In this document: piece after piece, positions 56,941 to 64,000 of the stretch
How the letters are laid out: each line of letters opens with the position of its first letter
How positions within the stretch are numbered: position 1 is the first letter of the stretch
Assembly (NCBI GenBank): GCA_014653585.1
Contig: JACWEH010000003.1
Location: forward strand, 1 to 64,000
From: Pelagibacterales bacterium SAG-MED38
GTDB taxonomy: Bacteria > Pseudomonadota > Alphaproteobacteria > Pelagibacterales > Pelagibacteraceae
DNA length: 64,000 bases
Direction of reading: 5' to 3'
Position numbers and translations under genes: made by a program
Notes under the pieces: generated by a model
Told to the model about the DNA's origin: nothing
The model's database searches: none
The model's input: only the letters and a program-made list of their open reading frames with translations

Positions 56941-58056
56941 AACTACTGATGAAGCCTCTGAAGATGAAGAAGTTTTAGATCTAATTTCATTTAAAGTATT
57001 ATTTATATCAGAGATTTGTTTTTTCATAAGTTCTGGGTTTCTTAAAAAATAAACCACAGATCTAAAAATTTCTTTTGAATTACATTCTTTTTGAATTAAT
57101 TCAGGGATTATTTCTTTTTGATTAATAATATTAATTATATTTGCAAATTTGGTCTTAACTAAAAACTTTATAATAAAAAAATTAATAAAATTCATTTTAT
57201 AAATTATTATAGATGGAACTTTAGCATTACAGATTTCAAGTGAAACGGTTCCAGATTTCACTACAGCAAATATTGATTTTGATAATATTTGTGATTTTAT
57301 AGTTTCGTCTGATATTACTTCAATATTGTTAAAGTTTGTTTTTTTAATCTCATCTTTTATTAAATCTTTATTTTGATCAGTTGCATGAAAAAAAAAATTA
57401 TATTCATTAAATTTTTCATTCATTAATTTTATAAAATCTAATAAAATTGGTAAAAGAATATTTGTTTCGGATGTTCGGCTTCCAGCAAATACAGATATAA
57501 TTTTTTTGTTCACATCAATTATATTTGATAAATTTGATTTAATATTTTTTTTATTTTCAAGTAAAGGATGACCAACAAAAGTATTTGTTATATTTTCTTT
57601 ATCAAAGTATTTTTTTTCAAAATTAAATAATAATAAAACATGATCCAAAAATTTTTTAAAATTTTTAACCCTACTTTCTCTCCATACCCATACTTGAGGT
57701 GCAACATAATGTATTGTTTTAATATTGGGATTTATACTTTTGACTTTTTCAGCAACTCTTAGGGTAAAATCTGGGCTATCTACACTAAATAAAATATCTG
57801 GGTTAAATTCAATTATTTTTTTTACAGTTTCATTTATTTTGTTTCTGATTTTAAATATATTCAAGATAACACTAGTAAAACCAATATAAGTTATTTCTTT
57901 AAGATCGTATATTGATTTGATCCCAAGCTTATTCAAATGAGAACCTCCAACACTTAAATATTCTATATCTGAATAATTTTCTTGAAGTTTATTAATTACT
58001 GTTGAGGCTAATTTATCTCCTGAGGGTTCACCAGTTAATATAAAAATTTTTTTCAT
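56920..58056 (-). CDS. lpxB: Lipid-A-disaccharide synthase
   Basis: GT-B glycosyltransferase (GT19) that joins 2,3-diacylglucosamine-1-phosphate to its UDP form, on the inner face of the membrane. The 378 residues include ILTGEPSGDKLAS, FNPDILFSVDSPDFTLRVAEK, YVAPQVWVWRESRVKNFKKFLDHVLLLFNFE, FVGHPL and FAGSRTSE. SGTVSLEICNAKVPSIIIYKMN is the donor site. It overlaps lpxI by 4 bp and ends the bamA-to-lpxB run. Confidence 0.96.
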   Translation of the reverse strand: MKKIFILTGEPSGDKLASTVINKLQENYSDIEYLSVGGSHLNKLGIKSIYDLKEITYIGFTSVILNIFKIRNKINETVKKIIEFNPDILFSVDSPDFTLRVAEKVKSINPNIKTIHYVAPQVWVWRESRVKNFKKFLDHVLLLFNFEKKYFDKENITNTFVGHPLLENKKNIKSNLSNIIDVNKKIISVFAGSRTSETNILLPILLDFIKLMNEKFNEYNFFFHATDQNKDLIKDEIKKTNFNNIEVISDETIKSQILSKSIFAVVKSGTVSLEICNAKVPSIIIYKMNFINFFIIKFLVKTKFANIINIINQKEIIPELIQKECNSKEIFRSVVYFLRNPELMKKQISDINNTLNEIRSKTSSSSEASSVVSSYLST

Positions 58057-58847
58057 TTTACAGAGATAAACATCTTATTTTTATTAGCAAAGCTGATACA
58101 TTTTTTTTTATCTAAAAATACATGTTGTTTACTTTTTACAACAATGCCTTTTAATCCTGCTTTCTTGCTTTGTTTTAATGTTTTCAATCCGATAGTGGGT
58201 AAGTCAACTCTTAGGTCTTGTTTTTTTTTCGGAAATTTAACTAAAACCCCGTTGTTTTGAAATTTTTTACTTTTACTTTTTTCGAGTAATTTTTTTGTTC
58301 CGCCTTTTCCCTCAATGGAGACTATTTTTTTATTTCTGACCACTACGCCCTGACTATAATTATACTCTTTTAAACTATTTAGCGTTTTGATGGCTTTTCT
58401 AATGTCTGACTGATCCTTATTATTTGGCTTAATCTTTGAATAATTACCCTTTTTAAGAGTGAGTTCTGGATTAAATTTAAGTGAATTTTCAGTTTTTATC
58501 TGATTTTGAGCTAGTATTTTTATGATCTCTTTCAGGATTGCAGCATCCCCAAGCTTCGATGCTTTAATAATTCTTGGAATATAATAAATCCCTTTAATAT
58601 CCAACTTTAACTTTGAAAAGTTTGGCTTGTTAACTTTCCCTGCAAATAACACTTTTTTACATCTTTTTTCCTTAAGAATTTTAATTACATTTCCAAATTG
58701 TCCTATAGATACTGAATAAGATCTACTATCTTTTTTAAATTTCTTAGATGTAGATAGATCTATTATTAGGTACTTTATTTTTCTTTTCTTGATTGTCTTA
58801 AGTATTTTATTTGGAAAATCTGTGTCACCAAAAATTAATCCTATCAT
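58053..58847 (-). CDS. lpxI: UDP-2,3-diacylglucosamine pyrophosphatase LpxI
   Basis: Alphaproteobacterial replacement for LpxH (DUF1009 family), 264 residues; hydrolyses UDP-2,3-diacylglucosamine to lipid X. N-terminal GLIFGDTDFPNKIL and YSVSIGQFGNVIKILKEKRCKKVLFAGKVNKPNFSKLKLD, and the C-terminal NNGVLVKFPKKKQDLRVDLPTIGLKTLKQSKKAGLKGIVVKS are family blocks; the last contains the acidic RVDLPTIG. It sits between lpxA and lpxB, its usual place. Its presence argues that the COG2908 phosphoesterase at 22121 is not LpxH. Confidence 0.94.
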   Translation of the reverse strand: MIGLIFGDTDFPNKILKTIKKRKIKYLIIDLSTSKKFKKDSRSYSVSIGQFGNVIKILKEKRCKKVLFAGKVNKPNFSKLKLDIKGIYYIPRIIKASKLGDAAILKEIIKILAQNQIKTENSLKFNPELTLKKGNYSKIKPNNKDQSDIRKAIKTLNSLKEYNYSQGVVVRNKKIVSIEGKGGTKKLLEKSKSKKFQNNGVLVKFPKKKQDLRVDLPTIGLKTLKQSKKAGLKGIVVKSKQHVFLDKKKCISFANKNKMFISVK

Positions 58848-58848
58848 C

Positions 58849-59625
58849 TTATGAAAATGGGGTACAAATAGACCTTTTTTTATCTTTGGTAATAAATTCT
58901 ATTACTTCTTTAACTAATGGATTTTCCTGAAATGAGCCATTTAATTTATTTATATTTTCATTAATATTTTTGGTCGCAAAAATCTCCTTATACGCCTCAC
59001 TTAATCCTAAAATATCCTTATTTTCAAATTTAGCTCTTCTCAAACCTATTAAATTTAATCCTTGTAATGAATTTCTATTTCCTGTTGATAATCCATACGG
59101 AATAACATCATGCAATACTCCTGTCATTCCTCCAATCATTGCCATTTTACCAATTCTTGTAAACTGTTGAACAGCTGAATTTCCACCTATAATTACATTA
59201 TCTTCAATAATAGCATGACCTCCTAAAGGTACATTGTTTGCTATAATGACATTGTTACCTACCTGACAATCATGAGCTATATGAGATGAAATCATAAATA
59301 AACAATCATTTCCAATTACAGTCTTACCTCCACCACCAATTGTTCCAGGATTTATTGTTACATATTCTCTAATTTTATTATTATCGCCAATAACTAAGCT
59401 TGTTTCTTCACCATTATATTTTAAGTCTTGAGGATCATTAATTGAAACAAATGGATAAATCTTATTCCCTTTTCCAATTTTAGTATTACCAGTAATGCTT
59501 ACATGTGATTGTATTTCTGTATTTTCTCCAATTTCTACTTGGGGACCAATAAAAGAATATGGTCCAACTCTAACACTTGGATGAACTTTTGCATTTTTAT
59601 TTATTATAGCTGTTTTATCTATCAT
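58849..59625 (-). CDS. lpxA: UDP-N-acetylglucosamine O-acyltransferase LpxA
   Basis: First enzyme of lipid A synthesis, a left-handed beta-helix trimer. The 258 residues show hexapeptide repeats from residue 8 to about 190 (VHPSVRVGPYSFIGPQVEIGENTEIQSHVSI and others), the catalytic His region in FMISSHIAHDCQVGNN, GGHAIIEDNVIIGG and GLNLIGLRRAKF at the start of the helical C-terminal domain. It overlaps lpxD by 4 bp. Confidence 0.97.
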   Translation of the reverse strand: MIDKTAIINKNAKVHPSVRVGPYSFIGPQVEIGENTEIQSHVSITGNTKIGKGNKIYPFVSINDPQDLKYNGEETSLVIGDNNKIREYVTINPGTIGGGGKTVIGNDCLFMISSHIAHDCQVGNNVIIANNVPLGGHAIIEDNVIIGGNSAVQQFTRIGKMAMIGGMTGVLHDVIPYGLSTGNRNSLQGLNLIGLRRAKFENKDILGLSEAYKEIFATKNINENINKLNGSFQENPLVKEVIEFITKDKKRSICTPFS

Positions 59626-60599
59626 TTATTCTCTCTAATAAATTTTTTTAAATCTTTTGCTGGATAACCCATTACTTTAGAATTATCAGGAATACTTTTT
59701 ATAACTCCACTCCCGCCACCTATTTGTACATTGCTGCCAATCTTAAGATGACCTGAGATACCTGCCTGACCTCCAATCATAACGTTATTACCTAGAGTAG
59801 AACTTCCAGCAAAACCTACTTGTCCAGCAATAATGCAATTTTCACCTATTTTAACATTGTGAGCTATATGTATTTGATTATCTAAATATGTATTTTTTCC
59901 TATAATGGTATTTGAAAGAGAGCCTCTATCTATTGTAGATCCACAGCCTATTTCAACATTATCTTCAATTATTACAATACCTATTTGAGGGTACCTAAAA
60001 TTATTACCTTTATTAGGAAAAAAACCAAATCCTTTTTTTCCAATTACACATCCATCTAAAATGTGAACATTGTTATTTATTAATGAATTTCTAATAATTA
60101 CATTTGATCCAATGGAACAATTGTCACCTATCTTTACATTTTTTTCTATTATTGAATTATGACCAATTAAACAATTTTCACCAATTTTTACATTTTCTCC
60201 AATTAGAACATTTTTTCCAAATTTAACTTTATCTTTAAGTTTTGTATCATATATATTATTAACAGTGTTATCATATTCGTCAGTAATGGAGTCTGGATAA
60301 AAAATTTTTGTTATTTGAGCAGTATGTAATAAAACTTTGTCAGTAATTATAGCCTTACAGTTGTTTGGCAAAAATGATTGAAAATTTTCAGATGTTAAAC
60401 AATAAGACGCTTTAGTTTTTTTTGCTAAATCGGAATATTTTCTCGAATGTAAAAAAGTTATTTCATTTTTTTGAGATGAATTAAGATCTTTTATATCATT
60501 AATCTTAACCTCAGGATAATCTTCATTTTTTAAATCAATAGCTTTAATCAAATAGTCTAAGTTATGAGGTCCAGTATTTTTAAAAAAAGGATTAATCAT
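59622..60599 (-). CDS. lpxD: UDP-3-O-acylglucosamine N-acyltransferase LpxD
   Basis: Third enzyme of lipid A synthesis, a hexapeptide acyltransferase of 325 residues. The N-terminal uridine-binding domain (residues 1-100, with EITFLHSRKYSDLAKKTKASYCLTSENF) precedes the beta-helix and the catalytic His in NQIHIAHNVKIGENCIIAGQVGFAGSSTLGNNV. The ATG at 60599 is chosen over a TTG at 60617. It follows fabZ, here with the order fabZ-lpxD reversed relative to the usual lpxD-fabZ-lpxA. Confidence 0.95.
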   Translation of the reverse strand: MINPFFKNTGPHNLDYLIKAIDLKNEDYPEVKINDIKDLNSSQKNEITFLHSRKYSDLAKKTKASYCLTSENFQSFLPNNCKAIITDKVLLHTAQITKIFYPDSITDEYDNTVNNIYDTKLKDKVKFGKNVLIGENVKIGENCLIGHNSIIEKNVKIGDNCSIGSNVIIRNSLINNNVHILDGCVIGKKGFGFFPNKGNNFRYPQIGIVIIEDNVEIGCGSTIDRGSLSNTIIGKNTYLDNQIHIAHNVKIGENCIIAGQVGFAGSSTLGNNVMIGGQAGISGHLKIGSNVQIGGGSGVIKSIPDNSKVMGYPAKDLKKFIRENK

Positions 60600-60653
60600 T
60601 AAAAAGTTTAATATCAAAACTTATTTTAAAAGCTTATCAAGATTTATTGCTAA

Positions 60654-61106
60654 TTATTTCCTATCAACTATCGTAGCTGACCATTGAGCATCAGACATTT
60701 TTTTTCCATCAACAAATGCTTCGCCTTTGTATTTCCAGACTTTTCCATGTGATCTAATAGCCTCTATCTTTAATTCCAATACACAATCTGGTATAACAGG
60801 ATTTCTAAATCTTGCTTTTTCTACACTCATTAAAAAGACAAGTTTATTATCATATTCTTTTTTATCTATGCCGTGGGCTGTAAGAGCAGCAGCAGCTTGA
60901 CCAAAAGCTTCTACAATTAAAACTCCTGGTAAAACAGGATTCCCTGGAAAATGTCCATCAACATAAAAAGCATCTTTTTTAACCTTCATTATTGCTGTAG
61001 CTGAATGAAGATGTTTAATATCTATTAACTCATCAATTAGCAACATAGGTTCTCTATGCGGAAGTAATTCTATTATTTCTTTTTTTGACAAACTATTTTT
61101 CGTCAT
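60654..61106 (-). CDS. fabZ: 3-hydroxyacyl-ACP dehydratase FabZ
   Basis: Hot-dog fold dehydratase of the fatty-acid cycle, 150 residues. LLPHREPMLLIDELID at the start, the catalytic His in GHFPGNPVLPGVLIVEAFGQAAA, and the C-terminal GKVWKYKGEAFVDGKKMSDAQWSATIV are typical. It competes with LpxA/LpxD for hydroxyacyl chains, which explains its place in the cluster. It lies 11 bp after ompH. Confidence 0.96.
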   Translation of the reverse strand: MTKNSLSKKEIIELLPHREPMLLIDELIDIKHLHSATAIMKVKKDAFYVDGHFPGNPVLPGVLIVEAFGQAAAALTAHGIDKKEYDNKLVFLMSVEKARFRNPVIPDCVLELKIEAIRSHGKVWKYKGEAFVDGKKMSDAQWSATIVDRK

Positions 61107-61117
61107 TTGCTTAAAAT

Positions 61118-61636
61118 TTATTCAAATTTTACACTTTTATGTTTACTATTAAAGACATTTAAAATCTCTTTTGTAATATCAAGCTTATCATCACCAAATA
61201 TAATTTTTTCCTTTTGAAGAAGAATCTGGATAGATTCATTTTGTAAAAAATTTCTGATAAGTGGATTCAGTAAATCAAGAATTTTTTTTTTTGATTTTGC
61301 AGTAAAATTATTTAGTTCATTAGTTTTTTTTGTTCTTTTTTGATTAAAATTTTTCACTTCAATATCATATTCTTTGATTAATTTTTCAAATTCCTCTTTT
61401 TTTAAAATATTTTTCTGTGAAACAATCTTATTTTTCTTTTCTTCAAGAGATTTACCAATTTTATTTAATTCGTCGGTAAATTTTTTATTTTTTTTCTCTA
61501 TAAGATTATTCAATTTCTTACCTACATCAGAATTATTGACTATATAATTAATATTTATAAATCTTATTTTTTCATCAGCATGGGAAATATTAAAAATTAA
61601 AAAAAAAAAAATTATTTTTAAAATTAAAAATCTCAT
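61118..61636 (-). CDS. skp: OmpH/Skp-family periplasmic chaperone
   Basis: A 172-residue periplasmic chaperone for outer-membrane proteins. A signal peptide (residues 1-20, ending in ISHA) precedes INYIVNNSDVGKKLNNLIEKK, and then a long lysine-rich coiled coil (about residues 40-120) that forms the tentacle arms of the trimer. The composition is extremely Lys-rich. It shares one base with bamA, whose product it serves. Confidence 0.88.
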   Translation of the reverse strand: MRFLILKIIFFFLIFNISHADEKIRFININYIVNNSDVGKKLNNLIEKKNKKFTDELNKIGKSLEEKKNKIVSQKNILKKEEFEKLIKEYDIEVKNFNQKRTKKTNELNNFTAKSKKKILDLLNPLIRNFLQNESIQILLQKEKIIFGDDKLDITKEILNVFNSKHKSVKFE

Positions 61637-63879
61637 TAAAATTGAGTTCCTAAGTTGAATCTAAATGTTTCTGTTTTATCTGTTGAGGCTTTTGAAATAG
61701 CATTTGCAAAAGAAAAACTTAATGGTCCGATTGGTGTCATTAAGTTTAATGCAACACCAGTAGACGATCTAATTTTACTTTTGTCATCAAGTGAGCTGTT
61801 GTAATCAACACCCCAAACATTAGCAGCATCAAAAAAAATACCAATATCTAAATTATCTAAACCTTCCACAACTGTTGGTAAAGTTGCGGATAAATTAACT
61901 GTTGATATATGGTTACCACCTATATAGTCATTATTTTCTACTGGACCAACTTTTCCTCTTTCAAAACCTCTCAATCTAGACGATGGAATATTTAATCTTT
62001 TAGAAATTCTCACATCATCACTTAAACCAGTTATTGTTTTACCAAAGAAACTAATTTTTCCCACCATGTCTGATGTGGTTGATAATTTTCTAAATTTAAT
62101 CACCTCAAATGCATTGGCAAATTCTGCATTATCAGACACAATTGGTACCTCTTGTGAAAATGTAGTTGTATAACCATCCTCTGTTCTAAATTTTTTATCT
62201 CTTAAATCCTGATTTATTGAATAATTAAAATATAAATCTGTATATGACCCTTCTTGTTTTTTTAATGTGTCTGAGGCTTTATCTGAAGTCTCCAAATCCT
62301 CAATAAGGAAGTCAATTTCAGGACTTAAAAAAATGTTTTGAAATTGTTCAAATTTAGTACCTAGTGAAAATCCAATCTCAGAGGTTTTATATCCAGAGTT
62401 AGTTAAGAAATCTGAAGTTGAGCTTTTTAGAGATGTAAATAACGTATTATCAGTATAATTAAAATTTGGTTTTGCATAAATGAATCTTCCTTTAATAGAA
62501 TCAGCAGTCAATTCTATATTTGTATTAAGTTTTATTCCCTTCCCTAAAAAATTATTTTCTTTTAAGCCACCTCCAATTGTTTCACCATCAGTTCCAAAGC
62601 CAGCTGAAATAGAAATTTCTCCTGTTGGTCGTTCCTCTACATCTAAATCTATTATTTTAAAGGATTGATTAGATCCTTCTTTTATGTCAGTTTTAACTTT
62701 TTTGAAAATACCCAAACTTTGTATTTCGTTTATTGATTTATTAAATAAAATTTCATTAAAAGGATCACCCTCGTCTATAATTAAATTATTCCTTATTACC
62801 TCTTCTAATGTATTAAAATTTCCATTAATATTGATCTTTTCAACATAAAATTTTTCACTCTCAGAAATATTTATTTCAAAATTTATTTTATTTCCATCAA
62901 TTTTTTCAACAATTTTAGCGTTTATAAATTCATATTGTCCTGATAGAGCAATCTTATCTATTTCATTTAATAACTTATTAATTTTTAATAGAGAGTAAGT
63001 GTCTCCTTTTAGTTTAGGAAATTTTTTTGTAATAGATTTAAATAATTTAGAATCATAATTTGAAGGTAGATTTAAATTAAATTCGTTAAAAAAATATTTT
63101 TTGCCAGGTATTATATTAAAAATTAAATTAAAATTTGAGTTCTTATCAAATTCTACAAAAGAATTTTCAATTTTTACGTCATAAAACCCATTATTTTTAA
63201 AGTAGCCAACTAATAATCTTTTATCAAGATTGATTAGCTCTTGATTAATATAGACATTATTAGAAATAAACTTCCAAAATTTATGCTCCTCCGATGCTAT
63301 TACTTCTTTTAATCTTTTATCTTTAAATATTCTCTCACCAAGAAAAGTAATTTTCTTGATTTTGGCTTTTTCACCTAATTCAATATTTATTCTTAAATCA
63401 ATAGTATTAAGATCACTATTAATACTTTTCGAGCTTGATATTTTTGTGAAATAATAACCGTTAGTTTTTAAAATATTATTTATAAAGTCAAGGTCTACAG
63501 CTAATAATTCCTCATTAAACGATTTCATTTCTGCAAGTTGTATTTTGTCTTTTATAAATTCAACTAAAGATTGTTTTTTTATACCAATAATTTCTAAATT
63601 TTCAATAATTGGATTTTCTTCAACATTTAAAAAAAGAATTTGATTTTCGAAATTTAAACTAATGTTTCTAAAAAAATTAGTCTGATATAAATTTTTTATT
63701 ACCTCATCTAATTTTGATTTGTTTATCTGATCATTAATATTAACTTCTGAAAAAATAATTATTGTTTCATCAGAAATTCTTTTATTCCCTGTAATCTCAA
63801 TTTTTTTTAAAATTTCTGATGCAGCAGAAGTAACAAATAAACATAATATAATAATAATTTTTACAAAAAAATTTACCAT
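61636..63879 (-). CDS. bamA: Outer membrane assembly factor BamA
   Basis: Core of the BAM complex that inserts beta-barrel proteins into the outer membrane. The 747 residues consist of a signal peptide (about residues 1-20), five POTRA domains (about 23-400, starting KKIEITGNKRISDETIIIFSEV) and a 16-strand barrel with SAGFGTDGETIGGGLKENNFLGKG, the RGFERGKVG lid motif (VRGF/Y type) and a C-terminal FRFNLGTQF ending in Phe. It is translationally coupled to skp. An ORF end lies 10 bp upstream. Confidence 0.96.
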   Translation of the reverse strand: MVNFFVKIIIILCLFVTSAASEILKKIEITGNKRISDETIIIFSEVNINDQINKSKLDEVIKNLYQTNFFRNISLNFENQILFLNVEENPIIENLEIIGIKKQSLVEFIKDKIQLAEMKSFNEELLAVDLDFINNILKTNGYYFTKISSSKSINSDLNTIDLRINIELGEKAKIKKITFLGERIFKDKRLKEVIASEEHKFWKFISNNVYINQELINLDKRLLVGYFKNNGFYDVKIENSFVEFDKNSNFNLIFNIIPGKKYFFNEFNLNLPSNYDSKLFKSITKKFPKLKGDTYSLLKINKLLNEIDKIALSGQYEFINAKIVEKIDGNKINFEINISESEKFYVEKININGNFNTLEEVIRNNLIIDEGDPFNEILFNKSINEIQSLGIFKKVKTDIKEGSNQSFKIIDLDVEERPTGEISISAGFGTDGETIGGGLKENNFLGKGIKLNTNIELTADSIKGRFIYAKPNFNYTDNTLFTSLKSSTSDFLTNSGYKTSEIGFSLGTKFEQFQNIFLSPEIDFLIEDLETSDKASDTLKKQEGSYTDLYFNYSINQDLRDKKFRTEDGYTTTFSQEVPIVSDNAEFANAFEVIKFRKLSTTSDMVGKISFFGKTITGLSDDVRISKRLNIPSSRLRGFERGKVGPVENNDYIGGNHISTVNLSATLPTVVEGLDNLDIGIFFDAANVWGVDYNSSLDDKSKIRSSTGVALNLMTPIGPLSFSFANAISKASTDKTETFRFNLGTQF

Positions 63880-63889
63880 ACGAGGTGGT

Positions 63890-64000
63890 TTATATACCTA
63901 AAGCATATAATTTTAAATGAACATAATCTCTTAAATTATATATTTCTTTAATGTTTTTGGGTTGAATCTTCTTAAATTTTTGAAATTCTTTTAAATTTGA
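63890..64000 (-). CDS. C-terminal end of an upstream gene (partial, unidentified)
   Basis: The minus strand is open from the window edge to a TAA at 63890-63892, giving a 36-residue C-terminus that ends in NLRDYVHLKLYALGI. It contains QPKNIKEIYNL but no membrane helix. In other alphaproteobacteria the gene before bamA is rseP, whose end is usually hydrophobic; this end does not look like that. It could be the end of dxr, the next gene in that order, but the evidence is weak. Confidence 0.45.
   Translation of the reverse strand, partial: SNLKEFQKFKKIQPKNIKEIYNLRDYVHLKLYALGI

Overview
The window looks like a piece of a streamlined marine alphaproteobacterium of the SAR11 clade (Candidatus Pelagibacter type). 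The basis is the very low G+C, intergenic gaps of mostly 0-60 bp, many 1-4 bp start/stop overlaps, alphaproteobacterial gene order (tpiA-secG-pyrG-kdsA-eno-ftsB; ispDF next to ntrYX-trkA; trpEGDC-lexA-gltX; bamA-ompH-fabZ-lpxD-lpxA-lpxI-lpxB), an aapJQMP amino-acid transporter and a direct-repeat GTTC-N7-GTTC SOS box. No phage, insertion sequence, CRISPR array or rRNA was seen. Three tRNA genes are present: Cys, Asn and Arg(TCT).

Layout. 0-3.1 kb holds argS (cut by the window edge), dgt, erpA and xthA. 3.1-4.4 kb holds a zur-like regulator with a candidate operator, an unknown His-rich membrane protein coupled to it, and a small membrane protein. 4.4-6.7 kb holds a permuted ATP-grasp protein divergent from Anbu, a proteasome-like peptidase. 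6.7-8.5 kb is an arsenate-detoxification operon (unknown membrane protein, arsC, aqpS, Nudix). 8.6-23.9 kb is a phosphorus island: ppk-ppx, sixA, pstSCAB-phoU-phoB, phoR, an unknown secreted protein, and a phospholipase-C-like PlcP, a glycosyltransferase and a diacylglycerol kinase expected to act in lipid remodelling. 23.9-29.5 kb holds manC, ilvD and valS; 29.5-35 kb holds tRNAs, an XRE regulator and aapJQMP. 35-41 kb holds trkH-trkA-ntrX-ntrY. 41-49.5 kb holds isoprenoid, lipoate, cell-division, enolase, KDO and CTP synthesis genes. 49.5-57 kb holds ppiD-trpEGDC, lexA and gltX. 57-64 kb is the lipid A / outer membrane assembly cluster.

How the parts work together. The most notable signal is regulatory. 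Tandem 7-bp repeats with an 11-bp period (Pho-box geometry) occur upstream of pstS, upstream of the arsenate operon, and as an opposed pair between plcP and the diacylglycerol kinase. This suggests one PhoRB regulon covering phosphate capture, replacement of phospholipids, and disposal of arsenate that enters through phosphate transport. A secreted protein of unknown function sits between phoR and pstS and is a good candidate for a new member of the response.

Other points: NtrX has lost both the sigma-54 contact loop and the Walker B glutamate; the PpiD homologue appears to lack its parvulin domain; Anbu stands beside the ATP-grasp protein without the usual alpha-E and transglutaminase neighbours; and both the pst and aap operons carry an intrinsic terminator directly after the binding-protein gene.
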